64,000 nucleotides of DNA, from contig CBDHCD010000003.1 of the NCBI GenBank assembly GCA_965260995.1, forward strand, positions 2,195,050-2,259,049. The letters run 5' to 3'. The notes beneath the pieces were generated by a model. That model was not told the DNA's origin. It worked only from the letters and a program-made list of their open reading frames with translations, and ran no database searches. Position numbers and translations under genes: made by a program. Positions 16,358-25,246 of the stretch are shown here, one piece after another. The stretch is from JBBROS01 sp965260995 (GTDB lineage: Bacteria; Pseudomonadota; Alphaproteobacteria; Acetobacterales; Acetobacteraceae). Position 1 is the first letter of the stretch. Each line of letters opens with the position of its first letter.

Positions 16358-19282
16358 ATGCTCCACACGCCTCCTGCCCCGCCGGGCTGGCCCGCCGCCG
16401 CGGACCCGGCCGCCGCCGAACGCCTGATCGAGCGCTTCGCCGCCCAGTCGCCCGCCGCCGCCGCGCTGGCCGGCACGCCGGGGGGTGCCGCGATGCTGCG
16501 CGCGGTCGGCGGCGGCAGCCCGTTCCTGTCCGACCTCGCGGTGCGCGAGCACGCCTGCGCCGTGGCCTTCGCGGCGTCCGGTCCCGAGGCGGCCGCGGCC
16601 GAGGCGATGGCGGCGTTGGCGGCCACCAGCCCGGCCGCGACGCGGGCGCAGGTCGCGGCGGCGATGCGTCACGCCAAGCGCCGGGTCGCGCTCGTGGTCG
16701 CGCTGGCCGACATCGGCGGCCTTTGGGGTCTGGCGCGGGTCACGGACGCGATCTCCGGCCTCGCCGAGGCCGCGCTGCGGCTGGCGGTCGCGCACCTGGC
16801 GCTCGCCGCCCACCAGGCCGGCGCGCTCCGCTTGCCCGATCCGTCCGACCCGGCGCGGGACTGCGGCCTGATCGTGCTCGGGATGGGCAAGCTGGGCGCG
16901 CGGGAGCTGAACTACTCGAGCGACATCGACCTCGTGCTGCTGTATGACCCCGCCGCCCATCCCGACCCCGACACGCTGGGCGCGACCTATACACGCATCG
17001 CGCGCGCGCTGGTCACTATGATGGAGGCGCGCGACGCCGACGGCTACGTTTTCCGCACCGACCTGCGCCTGCGCCCCGACCCGGCCGCGACCCCGCCCGC
17101 CGTGGCCCTGCCCGCCGCCATCGCCTACTACGAGAGCCTGGGCCAGAACTGGGAACGGGCGGCGATGATCAAGGCCCGCCCCGTCGCCGGCGACATCCCG
17201 CGCGGCCAGGCGTTCCTCGCCGCCATCCGCCCCTTCGTCTGGCGGCGGCAGCTCGACTTCGCCGCCATCGCCGACCTGCACGCGATGAAGCGGCGGATCG
17301 ACACGCACCGCGGCTTCGCCCCCGGCACGCCCGCCGCCGGGCTCGCCGGCCACGACGTCAAGCTCGGCCCGGGCGGCATCCGCGAGGTGGAGTTCGCGGT
17401 GCAGACGCTCCAGCTCGTCTGGGGCGGGCGCGAGCCGTTCGTGCGCGACGGCACGACGCTGGGCGCGCTGCGGCGGCTGGTGCGGGCCGGGCACGTGAGC
17501 CGCCGGGCCGCCGCCGAGCTCGCCGTCGCCTACCGCCTGCTGCGCCGGGTCGAGCACCGGCTGCAGATGGTGGCCGATCGTCAGACCCACCTGTTGCCGG
17601 ACAAGCCGGAGGAGCTGACCCGCTTCGCCGTCTTCCTGGGGTGCGCCGACGCCGACGCCCTGGCCGCGCTGCTCGGGCGCCACATGGCGCACGTGCGCGC
17701 CCGCTACGCCGCGGTGTTCGAGACGGTGCCGGACCCGCAAGGCCCGGTGCCGCCGTTCGACCTCACCGGCCCCGACCTGCCCGAGGCGACCGCGGAGCGG
17801 CTGCGCGGCCTGGGGTTCCACAACCCGGCCGGCGTGGTCGCCACCTTGCGCGGCTGGCAGGCGGGCCGAGTGCGGGCGCTGCGCTCGGCGCGGTCGCGCG
17901 AGCTGATGGACGCCGTGCTGCCGCCCCTGCTCGCCGCCCTGGGCGCGCAGCCCGACCCGGACGCCGCCTTTTTCCGGTTCGACGCCATGCTGTCGCGCCA
18001 GCCGGCCGGGGTGCAACTCCTGTCCATGTTCCAGCGCAACCCGGCGCTGCTGGAGCGGGTCGCGGCCGTGCTGGGCGCGTCGCCGAGCCTGGCCGATCAC
18101 CTGGCCGGCGTGCCCAGCGCCCTCGAAGGCCTGCTGACCCCGCCGGACGCCGCCGACGCGTCGCCCGCGCACCGCCTGGCGCGGCAGCTCGGGGACGCGC
18201 GCACCCTGGAAGACGTGGTCGCCATCACCAGCCGCCTGGTGCGCGCCGAGGAGTTCCGCTTGTGCAGCGCCCAACTGGACGGCGCGATCGACGCCGACGA
18301 GGCCGGGTTCGCGCGCACCGCCCTGGCCGACGCCGCGTTGCAGGCGCTGCTGCCCGCCGTGCTCGCGGAGCAGGAGCGGCGTCACGGCCGGGTGCGCGGC
18401 GGCGACGTCGCCGTGGTGGCGCTCGGCAAGGCCGGCAGCGAGGAGATGATGGCCGGCTCCGACCTTGACCTGATGCTGCTCTACACGCACCCGGCGGGCG
18501 TAACCGCGAGCACCGGCGCTCGCGGCCTGGCCCCGAGCCAATGGTTCATCCGCGCGGCGCACGCGTTCGTGGCCGCCCTCACCGCCCCCGGCGCGGTCGG
18601 GCCGCTCTACGCGGTCGACATGCGGCTGCGCCCGTCCGGCAACAAGGGTCCGGTGGCCGTCTCGCTCGACGGCTTCGCCCGCTATCACGCCGAGGACGCC
18701 TGGACGTGGGAACGCATGGCGCTGACCCGGGCGCGGGTGGTGGCCGGCCGCCCCGCGGTCCGGGCCAGGGCGGAGCGGGCCATCGCGCGGGCGCTTGCGA
18801 GGCCGGTCGATCCGGCGCGGACCCGGGCCGACGCGGCCGACATGCGGCGGCGCCTGCTGCGGGACCTGCCTCCTTCTGGACCGTGGGACGTCAAGCTGCG
18901 GCCCGGCGGCGGCATGGAAGTGGAGTTCGTCGCCCAGGTGCTGCAGCTCGCCTACGGCGTGCGGCCGGGCTGTCAGAACACGGCGCGCGCGCTGCGGCGC
19001 TTGGCGGCGGACGGCGCGCTGCCCGGCGACGAGGCCGCGGCGTTGATCCGGGCCGACCTGCTCTGGCGCACGATCCAGGGCATGGTGCGCATCACCGTCG
19101 GGCGGGGCGCGGCGGCGCTGCCGGCCGCGGCCGCCGAGGCGCTGCTGCGCGCGGCGGGCCGGGCCGAGGGCGGGCGGGCCGAGGATGGGGGGCTTGATCT
19201 CGCCGCGCTCCACGTCAGCATGGACCAGGCGGCGCGAACGGTGCGCCGCATCTTCGACCAGCGAATCGGAGCGACCGCATGA
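16358..19282 (+). CDS. glnE: Bifunctional glutamine synthetase adenylyltransferase/adenylyl-removing enzyme
   Basis: 974 residues, full length. Two nucleotidyltransferase domains are visible: GMGKLGARELNYSSDIDL (about residue 172) and ALGKAGSEEMMAGSDLDL (about residue 690). Each is followed by helical linker regions typical of GlnE. One domain adenylylates glutamine synthetase and the other removes AMP, under control of PII. The start at 16358 lies close to the divergent AsmA-like gene. The stop overlaps the bcp start by four bases (ATGA), so the two are probably translated together. Confidence 0.96.
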   Translation: MLHTPPAPPGWPAAADPAAAERLIERFAAQSPAAAALAGTPGGAAMLRAVGGGSPFLSDLAVREHACAVAFAASGPEAAAAEAMAALAATSPAATRAQVAAAMRHAKRRVALVVALADIGGLWGLARVTDAISGLAEAALRLAVAHLALAAHQAGALRLPDPSDPARDCGLIVLGMGKLGARELNYSSDIDLVLLYDPAAHPDPDTLGATYTRIARALVTMMEARDADGYVFRTDLRLRPDPAATPPAVALPAAIAYYESLGQNWERAAMIKARPVAGDIPRGQAFLAAIRPFVWRRQLDFAAIADLHAMKRRIDTHRGFAPGTPAAGLAGHDVKLGPGGIREVEFAVQTLQLVWGGREPFVRDGTTLGALRRLVRAGHVSRRAAAELAVAYRLLRRVEHRLQMVADRQTHLLPDKPEELTRFAVFLGCADADALAALLGRHMAHVRARYAAVFETVPDPQGPVPPFDLTGPDLPEATAERLRGLGFHNPAGVVATLRGWQAGRVRALRSARSRELMDAVLPPLLAALGAQPDPDAAFFRFDAMLSRQPAGVQLLSMFQRNPALLERVAAVLGASPSLADHLAGVPSALEGLLTPPDAADASPAHRLARQLGDARTLEDVVAITSRLVRAEEFRLCSAQLDGAIDADEAGFARTALADAALQALLPAVLAEQERRHGRVRGGDVAVVALGKAGSEEMMAGSDLDLMLLYTHPAGVTASTGARGLAPSQWFIRAAHAFVAALTAPGAVGPLYAVDMRLRPSGNKGPVAVSLDGFARYHAEDAWTWERMALTRARVVAGRPAVRARAERAIARALARPVDPARTRADAADMRRRLLRDLPPSGPWDVKLRPGGGMEVEFVAQVLQLAYGVRPGCQNTARALRRLAADGALPGDEAAALIRADLLWRTIQGMVRITVGRGAAALPAAAAEALLRAAGRAEGGRAEDGGLDLAALHVSMDQAARTVRRIFDQRIGATA

Positions 19283-19743
19283 GCCTGCAACCCGGCGACC
19301 CGGCGCCGCCCTTCACCCTCGACGCCAACGGCGGCCGCACCGCCAGCCTCGACGCCCTGCGGGGCAAGCCGTTCGTGCTGTACTTCTATCCCAAGGCCGA
19401 TACGCCGGGTTGCACCAAGGAGGCGCAAGGCTTCCAGGAGATGCTCGCCGCCCTAGCGGAGGCCGAGGTCGCCGTGGTCGGGGTGTCAAAGGACAAGGTG
19501 AGGGCGCTCGATGCCTTCGCCGCCAAGTACGGGCTCACCTACCCGCTCGCCTCCGACCCGGACGGGCGCATCATCGAGGCCTACGGCGCGTGGGTCGAGA
19601 AATCCATGTACGGCAAGACCTACATGGGCATCGACCGCAGCACGGTCCTGATCGACGCCGCGGGCCGCGTCGCCCGCATCTGGCGCAAGGTGGCGGTGCC
19701 GGGCCACGCCGCGGAGGTGCTGGAGGCGGCCCAGGCGCTGTGA
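19279..19743 (+). CDS. bcp: Peroxiredoxin, BCP/PrxQ family, lacking the usual nearby resolving cysteine
   Basis: 154 residues. The peroxidatic Cys is in ADTPGCTKEAQG (about residue 45). In many BCP proteins a resolving Cys follows five residues later; here that position is Gln and no other Cys is present. The protein would therefore work as a one-Cys enzyme with an external thiol or depend on an intermolecular partner. It reduces hydroperoxides. It is translationally coupled to glnE through an ATGA overlap. Confidence 0.92.
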   Translation: MSLQPGDPAPPFTLDANGGRTASLDALRGKPFVLYFYPKADTPGCTKEAQGFQEMLAALAEAEVAVVGVSKDKVRALDAFAAKYGLTYPLASDPDGRIIEAYGAWVEKSMYGKTYMGIDRSTVLIDAAGRVARIWRKVAVPGHAAEVLEAAQAL

Positions 19744-19776
19744 TGGCTCGCCGCTGGTCGCGAAGCGCGCCGACCG

Positions 19777-19887
19777 TTTCAGCTAGAGTGGTTTCGTGTT
19801 ACACGAAACCACTCTAGCCACCGTTCCACGCGGTTGCTCAGTTTGGTCGGACGCGAGGTGCGTCCGACCAAACTGAAACCGCTCTAG
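19777..19887. repeat. Nested palindromic intergenic element with two perfect 17-bp hairpins
   Basis: Hairpin 1 has arms 19782-19798 and 19802-19818 with loop TTA. Hairpin 2 has arms 19838-19854 and 19860-19876 with loop GAGGT. In addition, CTAGAGTGGTTTC at 19783-19795 is matched, with one mismatch, by GAAACCGCTCTAG at 19875-19887, so the whole element can also pair end to end. It fills the gap between the convergent bcp and msrQ-like genes and supplies the latter's TAG stop. A bidirectional terminator or a REP/MITE-like repeat are the two simplest readings. Confidence 0.75.
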
Positions 19888-21152
19888 CGCAGCGCCGCGG
19901 CCTGGTAGAGCAGCAGGAGCGCCGCCGGCAGGATCAGCAGCGCCGCCTGGCGCGAGACCAGCCACACGCGCTGGCCGAGCAGGACCAGGGCGGCGGCGAC
20001 CACCGCGGCGCAGATCACGCCCACGTCCCGCGCGCCGGTGGCCAGCAACGCCAGGTTATAGGCGATGCAACTGAGCCACACGGCGTCGATCAGGTGTCGC
20101 TGCCAGCAGTGCCGCAACGTCCATCGCGCGACGCCCAGCAAGGCGAACAGCGCGACCCAGATGGCGTCGAGGCTCAGGGCCGAGAGGCTGTCCGGCACCA
20201 CGTCGTCCATCGGCCAACCGGTGAAGAAGGCGACGGCGGTCCCGACCAGCCCGCCGAGAGCGAACAGCCCCGTCGTGAACGCCAGCGTGCCGCCGAGGCG
20301 GCCGTCGGCGACGCGGCGCAGCCCGGCGGCCGAGGTCGCCAGCAGCCCGAGCATCAGCACCTGCCCGCAAGGCCGCAGCCCGTAGGCCACGTCCAGCTCG
20401 GCGCGGACGACGCGCAGCGGGTCCACGCTGGTGCCGAAGCGGTACCAACAATACTCGTAGGCGGTGGCGAGGCCGGCCGACAGCAGAGAGATGCCGAGCA
20501 GCGGCCAGATCTGCTGGTCCCGCCCGGCCGGCAAGGCTCGCCACAGCATCAGCCAGGTGAACACTCCCGCCGCCAGGATCGCCTGTGACACGTCGAGCTT
20601 CGATTGCAGCACGTAGTGGACGAGTCCGAGCACGGTGATGCCGTAAGCCAGGCGATGCAGCCGCTTCCAGTCGCGGCCGAGGTGGCGGATCCAGCCGTCG
20701 GTCGAGGTCGCGCCCAGCGCCACCAGGCCGAGCAGCGCGGCGAAGCCGATCGTCAGGTAGAACCGCTTGAGGATCTCGCTCGCGATGGCCAGCACGCGCC
20801 AGTTCTGGTCGGCCGCGTAGAGCAGGAGGTGGATCAGCGCGTAGCAAAGGGCGGCGTTGCCCACCATCCGGCGGACGACGACGATGTTGGGCGTCCCGGC
20901 CAGCGATTTCAGCGGCGACACGACCAAGGAGGCGACCAGCATCCAGATCGCCCAATAGCCGGTGGCGTGGATCGCCGCGTTGACCGGCCGCGCACCCATC
21001 ATGTCGGCGCAGAAGCGCACCGCGATCCACAGGCCGGGCAGCAGCAGCAGGCCGAAGGTGACGGCGCGGACCGGGTGCAGGCGGCCGCGCCGGTCCGTCC
21101 ACGGCACCAGGTCCGGCCAGCTCGGAGCCACCTTGGCCAGCAGCATCCTCAT
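19884..21152 (-). CDS. MsrQ-like haem membrane protein with extra C-terminal membrane half
   Basis: 422 residues, about twice the length of ordinary MsrQ. The first roughly 220 residues match the ferric-reductase-like MsrQ pattern: GYWAIW, VVSPLKSLAGTP, VVRRMVGNAALCYALIH, EILKRFYLTIG, then DWKRLHRLAYG and GLVHYV with candidate haem histidines. The second half adds several hydrophobic helices of unknown function. MsrQ normally passes electrons to the periplasmic methionine-sulfoxide reductase MsrP, but no msrP is present here. Start and upstream stop overlap (ATGA), tying it to the three secreted paralogues. Confidence 0.72.
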   Translation of the reverse strand: MRMLLAKVAPSWPDLVPWTDRRGRLHPVRAVTFGLLLLPGLWIAVRFCADMMGARPVNAAIHATGYWAIWMLVASLVVSPLKSLAGTPNIVVVRRMVGNAALCYALIHLLLYAADQNWRVLAIASEILKRFYLTIGFAALLGLVALGATSTDGWIRHLGRDWKRLHRLAYGITVLGLVHYVLQSKLDVSQAILAAGVFTWLMLWRALPAGRDQQIWPLLGISLLSAGLATAYEYCWYRFGTSVDPLRVVRAELDVAYGLRPCGQVLMLGLLATSAAGLRRVADGRLGGTLAFTTGLFALGGLVGTAVAFFTGWPMDDVVPDSLSALSLDAIWVALFALLGVARWTLRHCWQRHLIDAVWLSCIAYNLALLATGARDVGVICAAVVAAALVLLGQRVWLVSRQAALLILPAALLLLYQAAALR

Positions 21153-21706
21153 CGCGGCGGCCGGCGCTCCACCCTGTTGTAATCGGGCGGGACGACGAAC
21201 ACCGCCGGGTCGATCGGGCCGTAGGCGACGCGGGTCGCGACGGCGATCACCTGCGGCCCGTGGCGGGCGCGCAGCATGACGCCGTCGGCGGTGAAGCAGG
21301 CGAGCGTCGCCCGGCCGCCGGTGTCGGTGGTTTCCCACTCGGTGCAGGGCAGGCCGGCCACCTGGTCCTGGCCACGGCGGACGAACCCGCCCCCGGGGGC
21401 TGTTCCAGGGGTCGCGCCCGGCACGGCGGACGGCGGCGCCGGCAGGTCCAGCACGCCGCGGTCGGCTTCGCTAACCGCCAGCATCGTGTGCGCCCGATAG
21501 TCCACGATCATGTAGAAGCCCGGTGTCGGCGTATCGAGGCGGAGCCGTTGCGCGCCCACGTCGAAGCGCGACCGCTGCTCCACCGTCTGCCCGCCCTGGC
21601 CGACGCGGTAGGTCACGTCCACGTCCCGCGTCGGCAGCGACGCCGGCCGGTCCTGCGCCGCCGCGGCCGAGGACCACAGCAGGACGGCTGCCAACATGGG
21701 CCTCAC
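21149..21706 (-). CDS. Secreted protein, third of three tandem paralogues
   Basis: 185 residues from the GTG at 21706, chosen because it forms a GTGA overlap with the stop of the gene before it; an ATG three codons on is the alternative. The N-terminus looks like a signal peptide ending AAAAAQ. The mature part shares with its two upstream neighbours a PTRDVDVTYRV-type opening and the block GLPCTEW…ACFTADGVMLR with two cysteines. I do not recognise a named family with certainty; the layout recalls DUF4412-type periplasmic proteins. Function unknown. Confidence 0.75.
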   Translation of the reverse strand: MRPMLAAVLLWSSAAAAQDRPASLPTRDVDVTYRVGQGGQTVEQRSRFDVGAQRLRLDTPTPGFYMIVDYRAHTMLAVSEADRGVLDLPAPPSAVPGATPGTAPGGGFVRRGQDQVAGLPCTEWETTDTGGRATLACFTADGVMLRARHGPQVIAVATRVAYGPIDPAVFVVPPDYNRVERRPPR

Positions 21707-22374
21707 GGGGCCGTCCGCCCAAGGCCGAGGCCGTTCGCCAGGTCTTTCAAGCTCCCTGGCAAGCTCCCTGGCAAGCTGCCTAGCAGGCCGGCGTCCCCGA
21801 GCATGATGTAGCCGGGCGGCGGCTCGAACAGGTCCCGCGGCAGCGCCTCATAGCGCACGGAGAGCGCCGTGAAGCGGCCCGGCCTGCCTTGGATCTCGCC
21901 CTGGCCGCGCAACGGCACGCCGTCCCCGGTCAGGCACACCGACCCTGGCGTCTTGCCGCCCTCGATCCGGTACTCGGTGCAGGACAGGCCCGCGACCATC
22001 GCCCGGCCGCGCGGCGACAGCCGGGCGCCGGCGAGCGTGAGCGGCCGCAACTGGTCAGCCCGCACCTGGATCGGCAGCACGACGCGCAGCCGGGTGTCGA
22101 TCACCTGGCCGGTGTTCGTGGCGAGGTCGAGCAGCGCGACCTGGGCGCGGCCGTCGGCCTCGGCCCGAAGCTGCCGACGCGCGGCGCTCCAGGACAGCCG
22201 CACGGGCGCGTCAAGGCCGCCCGGCACCAAGCGGGTGGCCTCGCCCTCGACGCGGTAGATCGCCACCACGTCGCGGGTCGGCTGGAGCGGCGGCTGCTGC
22301 GCGAACGACGCGGCCGGGCCGAACTGGGCCAAGGCGAGCAATGCCGCGGCCGGCGTGGCGAGCCGGGCGCTCAC
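21703..22374 (-). CDS. Secreted protein, second of three tandem paralogues
   Basis: 223 residues from a GTG that overlaps the preceding stop (GTGA). A signal peptide ends near AASFAQ. The protein repeats the paralogue features: PTRDVVAIYRV near the mature start and GLSCTEY…VCLTGDGVPLR with paired cysteines. Near the C-terminus there is a short repeat (GSLPGSLPGSL) encoded by three copies of a 12-bp unit. Function unknown. Confidence 0.75.
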   Translation of the reverse strand: MSARLATPAAALLALAQFGPAASFAQQPPLQPTRDVVAIYRVEGEATRLVPGGLDAPVRLSWSAARRQLRAEADGRAQVALLDLATNTGQVIDTRLRVVLPIQVRADQLRPLTLAGARLSPRGRAMVAGLSCTEYRIEGGKTPGSVCLTGDGVPLRGQGEIQGRPGRFTALSVRYEALPRDLFEPPPGYIMLGDAGLLGSLPGSLPGSLKDLANGLGLGRTAP

Positions 22375-22988
22375 GGCTCCGGCCCTTGCGGCGCGGACCC
22401 CAGCCGGTCGAAGTCGAGCGGCACCAGGTAGTCCTCCGGCGGCAGGGCTTGGTAGCGGATCGCGAATGCCTCGATCACGTTCGCCTTGCCTGGCGCCTTG
22501 CCCGGCGGCGTGCCCAGCGGCATGCCCGGCGGAACCGGGCTTTGGCGGCGCAGCACGATGCCGTCCTTGGTCACGCACGAGGCGCTGTGGACGCCGTCCT
22601 TCACCTCGTCCCAGACGGTGCAGCGCTGGCCGGCGATGCTGGCCTCGCCCTTGCGCGCGTATCGCGCGCCGTCGTCGCCGACGGAGAACAACGCGTGCGG
22701 CCCCGATGCCCACGGCAAGCTGATCGTCGCTCGCTGCAGCGGGACGACCATCACCAGCGATTCCGTAATCGGATCGGCGATCAGGTAGGTCTGGTCTGGC
22801 AGGTCGAGCCGCAGCGTGTTGCGGCCTGCGCGCACCGACAGCCGCACGTCGATCGGCTCGCCGGCCGCGGGGATCACGTGATAGCCGATCAGCGCGTCGC
22901 GGGACGGCTCGGCCGGCGGCTGGTCAGGCGCCGGGCCGGCCGCGGCCAGCAGGAGCGCCGCCGCGATGACGCGGAGCCGGCCGCTCAT
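22371..22988 (-). CDS. Secreted protein, first of three tandem paralogues
   Basis: 205 residues; the start at 22988 overlaps the aat stop (ATGA). A hydrophobic signal segment (VIAAALLLAAAG) precedes PSRDALIGYHV and then GQRCTVW…SCVTKDGIVLR, with the two cysteines shared with its two downstream paralogues. A Pro/Gly/Lys-rich segment (about residues 160-178) separates this block from the C-terminus. Function unknown; periplasmic location inferred. Confidence 0.75.
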   Translation of the reverse strand: MSGRLRVIAAALLLAAAGPAPDQPPAEPSRDALIGYHVIPAAGEPIDVRLSVRAGRNTLRLDLPDQTYLIADPITESLVMVVPLQRATISLPWASGPHALFSVGDDGARYARKGEASIAGQRCTVWDEVKDGVHSASCVTKDGIVLRRQSPVPPGMPLGTPPGKAPGKANVIEAFAIRYQALPPEDYLVPLDFDRLGSAPQGPEP

Positions 22989-23656
22989 CCGGCAATCTCG
23001 GGGCGCCGCAACGTGCGGATCTCGGCCAGCAGGTCCTCCGGCTCGGGATCGGAGATCCAGGCCGCGCCCACTTGCACCGCGGCCGCCAGCATCGCCTTGT
23101 AGGCGTCGCGCGGCACCTCGACGGCCCCGAACTGCGCCAGGTGGCTGGTGACGAACTGCGTGTCGAGCAGCGCGTAGCCGCCCAGCCGCATCCGCGCGAC
23201 CAGGTGGACGAGCGCCACCTTCGAGGCGTCGCGGGCGACGCTGAACATGCTCTCGCCGAAGAACACCGCCCCGAGCGACACGCCGTATAGGCCGCCCACC
23301 AGCGCGCCCCCCTGCCAGCACTCGACCGAATGGGCGTGGCCTTGGCGGTGCAGCTCCTGGAACAGGCGCTCGATGTCGGTGTTGATCCAGGTGTCCTCCC
23401 GCCCGGGGGCCGACGCCGCGCAACCGGCGATGACGGCGCCGAAGTCCCGGTTCGCCGTCACGTGATAGGGGCCGGACAGCACGGTGCGCAGCAAGCGCCG
23501 CGGCAGGTGGAAGGTATCGAGCGGCAGCACGCCGCGCTGCTCCGGGTCGAGCCAGTAGAGCCGCTGACCGCGCCGCGTCTCCGCCATCGGGAACAGGCCG
23601 ACGCGATACGCCCGGAGCATCAGCTCCGGCGTGACTTCAATCGTCCGGCGCGACAT
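22985..23656 (-). CDS. aat: Leucyl/phenylalanyl-tRNA-protein transferase
   Basis: 223 residues with the family's hallmark stretches: YRVGLFPMAE near the N-terminus, the RGVLPLD and FHLPRRLLR region, TWINTDIERLF, HSVECWQGGALVGGLYG and GESMFS. It transfers Leu or Phe to proteins with N-terminal Arg or Lys, marking them for ClpAP (N-degron pathway). It lies downstream of accBC as in many Alphaproteobacteria and starts a run of five overlapping genes. Confidence 0.95.
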   Translation of the reverse strand: MSRRTIEVTPELMLRAYRVGLFPMAETRRGQRLYWLDPEQRGVLPLDTFHLPRRLLRTVLSGPYHVTANRDFGAVIAGCAASAPGREDTWINTDIERLFQELHRQGHAHSVECWQGGALVGGLYGVSLGAVFFGESMFSVARDASKVALVHLVARMRLGGYALLDTQFVTSHLAQFGAVEVPRDAYKAMLAAAVQVGAAWISDPEPEDLLAEIRTLRRPEIAG

Positions 23657-23899
23657 GGGACCGATCGTGCGACAAACTCATCGTCCTCGACGCCGGCTGA
23701 CCCGGCTGCTGTTGCGCTGCGACCGCGCTCGTGACGCCCCTGACCTTAACAGGACATGTATGGTGCCGCACCATCCGTAAAACCCTGGCGCGGCCGGCGG
23801 CGGAGAAGTTTTCCCGCCTGCTCTTCTCCCCTGGCGCGCACGGAGGCCGATCCGGCCGGACAGGCCCGCATCGGCCCCCGCGGTCGGAGCGACGTGGGA

Positions 23900-25246
23900 T
23901 CAATGCGCCGCGCCGGCGACGAACCGCTCCAGCCAGTGGATCGTGTAGTCCCCCGCCTCGAACTCCGGCGCGTCGAGGATGCGGCGGTGCAGCGGCAGCG
24001 TCGTCTTGATGCCGTGGATCGCGAACTCCGACAGCGCGCGGCGCATCCGGGCGATGGCCTCGGGCCGGGTCGGGGCGTGGACGATGAGCTTGGCGACCAT
24101 GCTGTCGTAGAACGGCGGCACGACGTAGCCGGCGTAGAGCGCGCTGTCGACGCGCACGCCCAGGCCCCCCGGCGCGTGGAACAGATCGACCCGGCCCGGC
24201 GTCGGCATGAACGTGTCCGGGTCCTCGGCGTTGATCCGGCACTCGATGGCGTGGCCGCGGAAGCTGATCGCCTCCTGCTCGTAGCCGAGCCGGGCGCCGG
24301 CGGCGATCCGCACCTGCTCGCGCACCAAGTCCACGTCGCACAGCATTTCAGTGACCGGGTGCTCGACTTGCAACCGCGTGTTCATCTCGATGAACGCAAA
24401 CTGGCCGTCCTGGTAAAGGAACTCCAGGGTGCCGGCGTTGCGGTAGCCGAGCTGGCGCAGCCCGGCGGTGACGATGCCGCCCAGCCCGTCCCGCGCCGCC
24501 GCGCTCAGCGCCGGCGACCCGGCCTCCTCCAGCACCTTCTGGTGCCGGCGTTGCAGGCTGCAATCGCGCTCGCCGAAATGGACCACGTTGCCGTGGGCGT
24601 CGGCCAGCACCTGCAACTCGATGTGCCGGGGCCGGTCGAGGTACTTCTCCAGGTAGACGGCGTCGTCGCCGAAGGCCGTGCGGGCCTCGGTGCGGGCGAG
24701 CGTCCAGGCGTCCTCCAGCCCCTCCTCCGACCGCGCCACCTTCATGCCGCGCCCGCCGCCGCCGGCCGCCGCCTTGATCAGCACCGGGTAGCCGACCCGC
24801 CGCGCCACCTCGCGGGCCTGCTCCACCGTGTCGAGCGCGCCGTCCGAGCCCGGCACCAGCGGCACGCCGATCGAGGCCATCGCCGCCTTGGCCGCGATCT
24901 TGTCGCCCATGGTGCGGATGTGCGCCGCGGACGGCCCGATGAACGTCAGGCCGTGCGCCTCGACCATCTCGGCGAAGCCCGCGTTCTCGCTGAGGAAGCC
25001 GTAGCCGGGGTGGATGGCGTCAGCGCCGGTGACGAAGGCGGCGGACAGGATGGAGGGGACGTGCAGGTAGCTGTCCCGCGCCGGGGCCGGGCCGATGCAC
25101 ACGCTCTCGTCGGCGAGGCGGACGTGCATGGCGTCGGTGTCGGCGGTCGAGTGGACGGCGACGGTGCGGATGCCCAGCTCGCGGCAGGCGCGCTGGATGC
25201 GGACCGCGATCTCGCCGCGGTTGGCGATCAGGATCTTCTGGAACAC
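23900..25246 (-). CDS. accC: Acetyl-CoA carboxylase biotin carboxylase subunit
   Basis: 448 residues from a GTG start that touches the accB stop. ATP-grasp features are visible: IANRGEIAVRI, HPGYGFLSEN, the Gly-rich KAAAGGGGRGMK, ERDCSLQRRHQKV and EMNTRLQVEHPVTE. It carboxylates biotin on AccB, the first step of fatty acid synthesis. The accB-accC pairing makes the assignment to acetyl-CoA carboxylase firm. Confidence 0.96.
   Translation of the reverse strand: MFQKILIANRGEIAVRIQRACRELGIRTVAVHSTADTDAMHVRLADESVCIGPAPARDSYLHVPSILSAAFVTGADAIHPGYGFLSENAGFAEMVEAHGLTFIGPSAAHIRTMGDKIAAKAAMASIGVPLVPGSDGALDTVEQAREVARRVGYPVLIKAAAGGGGRGMKVARSEEGLEDAWTLARTEARTAFGDDAVYLEKYLDRPRHIELQVLADAHGNVVHFGERDCSLQRRHQKVLEEAGSPALSAAARDGLGGIVTAGLRQLGYRNAGTLEFLYQDGQFAFIEMNTRLQVEHPVTEMLCDVDLVREQVRIAAGARLGYEQEAISFRGHAIECRINAEDPDTFMPTPGRVDLFHAPGGLGVRVDSALYAGYVVPPFYDSMVAKLIVHAPTRPEAIARMRRALSEFAIHGIKTTLPLHRRILDAPEFEAGDYTIHWLERFVAGAAH

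Noticed and set aside
14208..16427. Long open frame (about 740 codons) on the plus strand opposite the AsmA-like gene
   Set aside because: Arg/His/Pro/Gln-rich translation typical of antisense frames in very GC-rich coding DNA, with no domain; the minus-strand protein has clear AsmA features.
16304..19213. Long minus-strand open frame opposite glnE
   Set aside because: Same antisense artefact; GlnE motifs on the plus strand are unambiguous.
23657..23899. Possible small gene between accC and aat
   Set aside because: Short frames here lack a ribosome-binding site and protein-like composition; it reads better as the aat promoter region.
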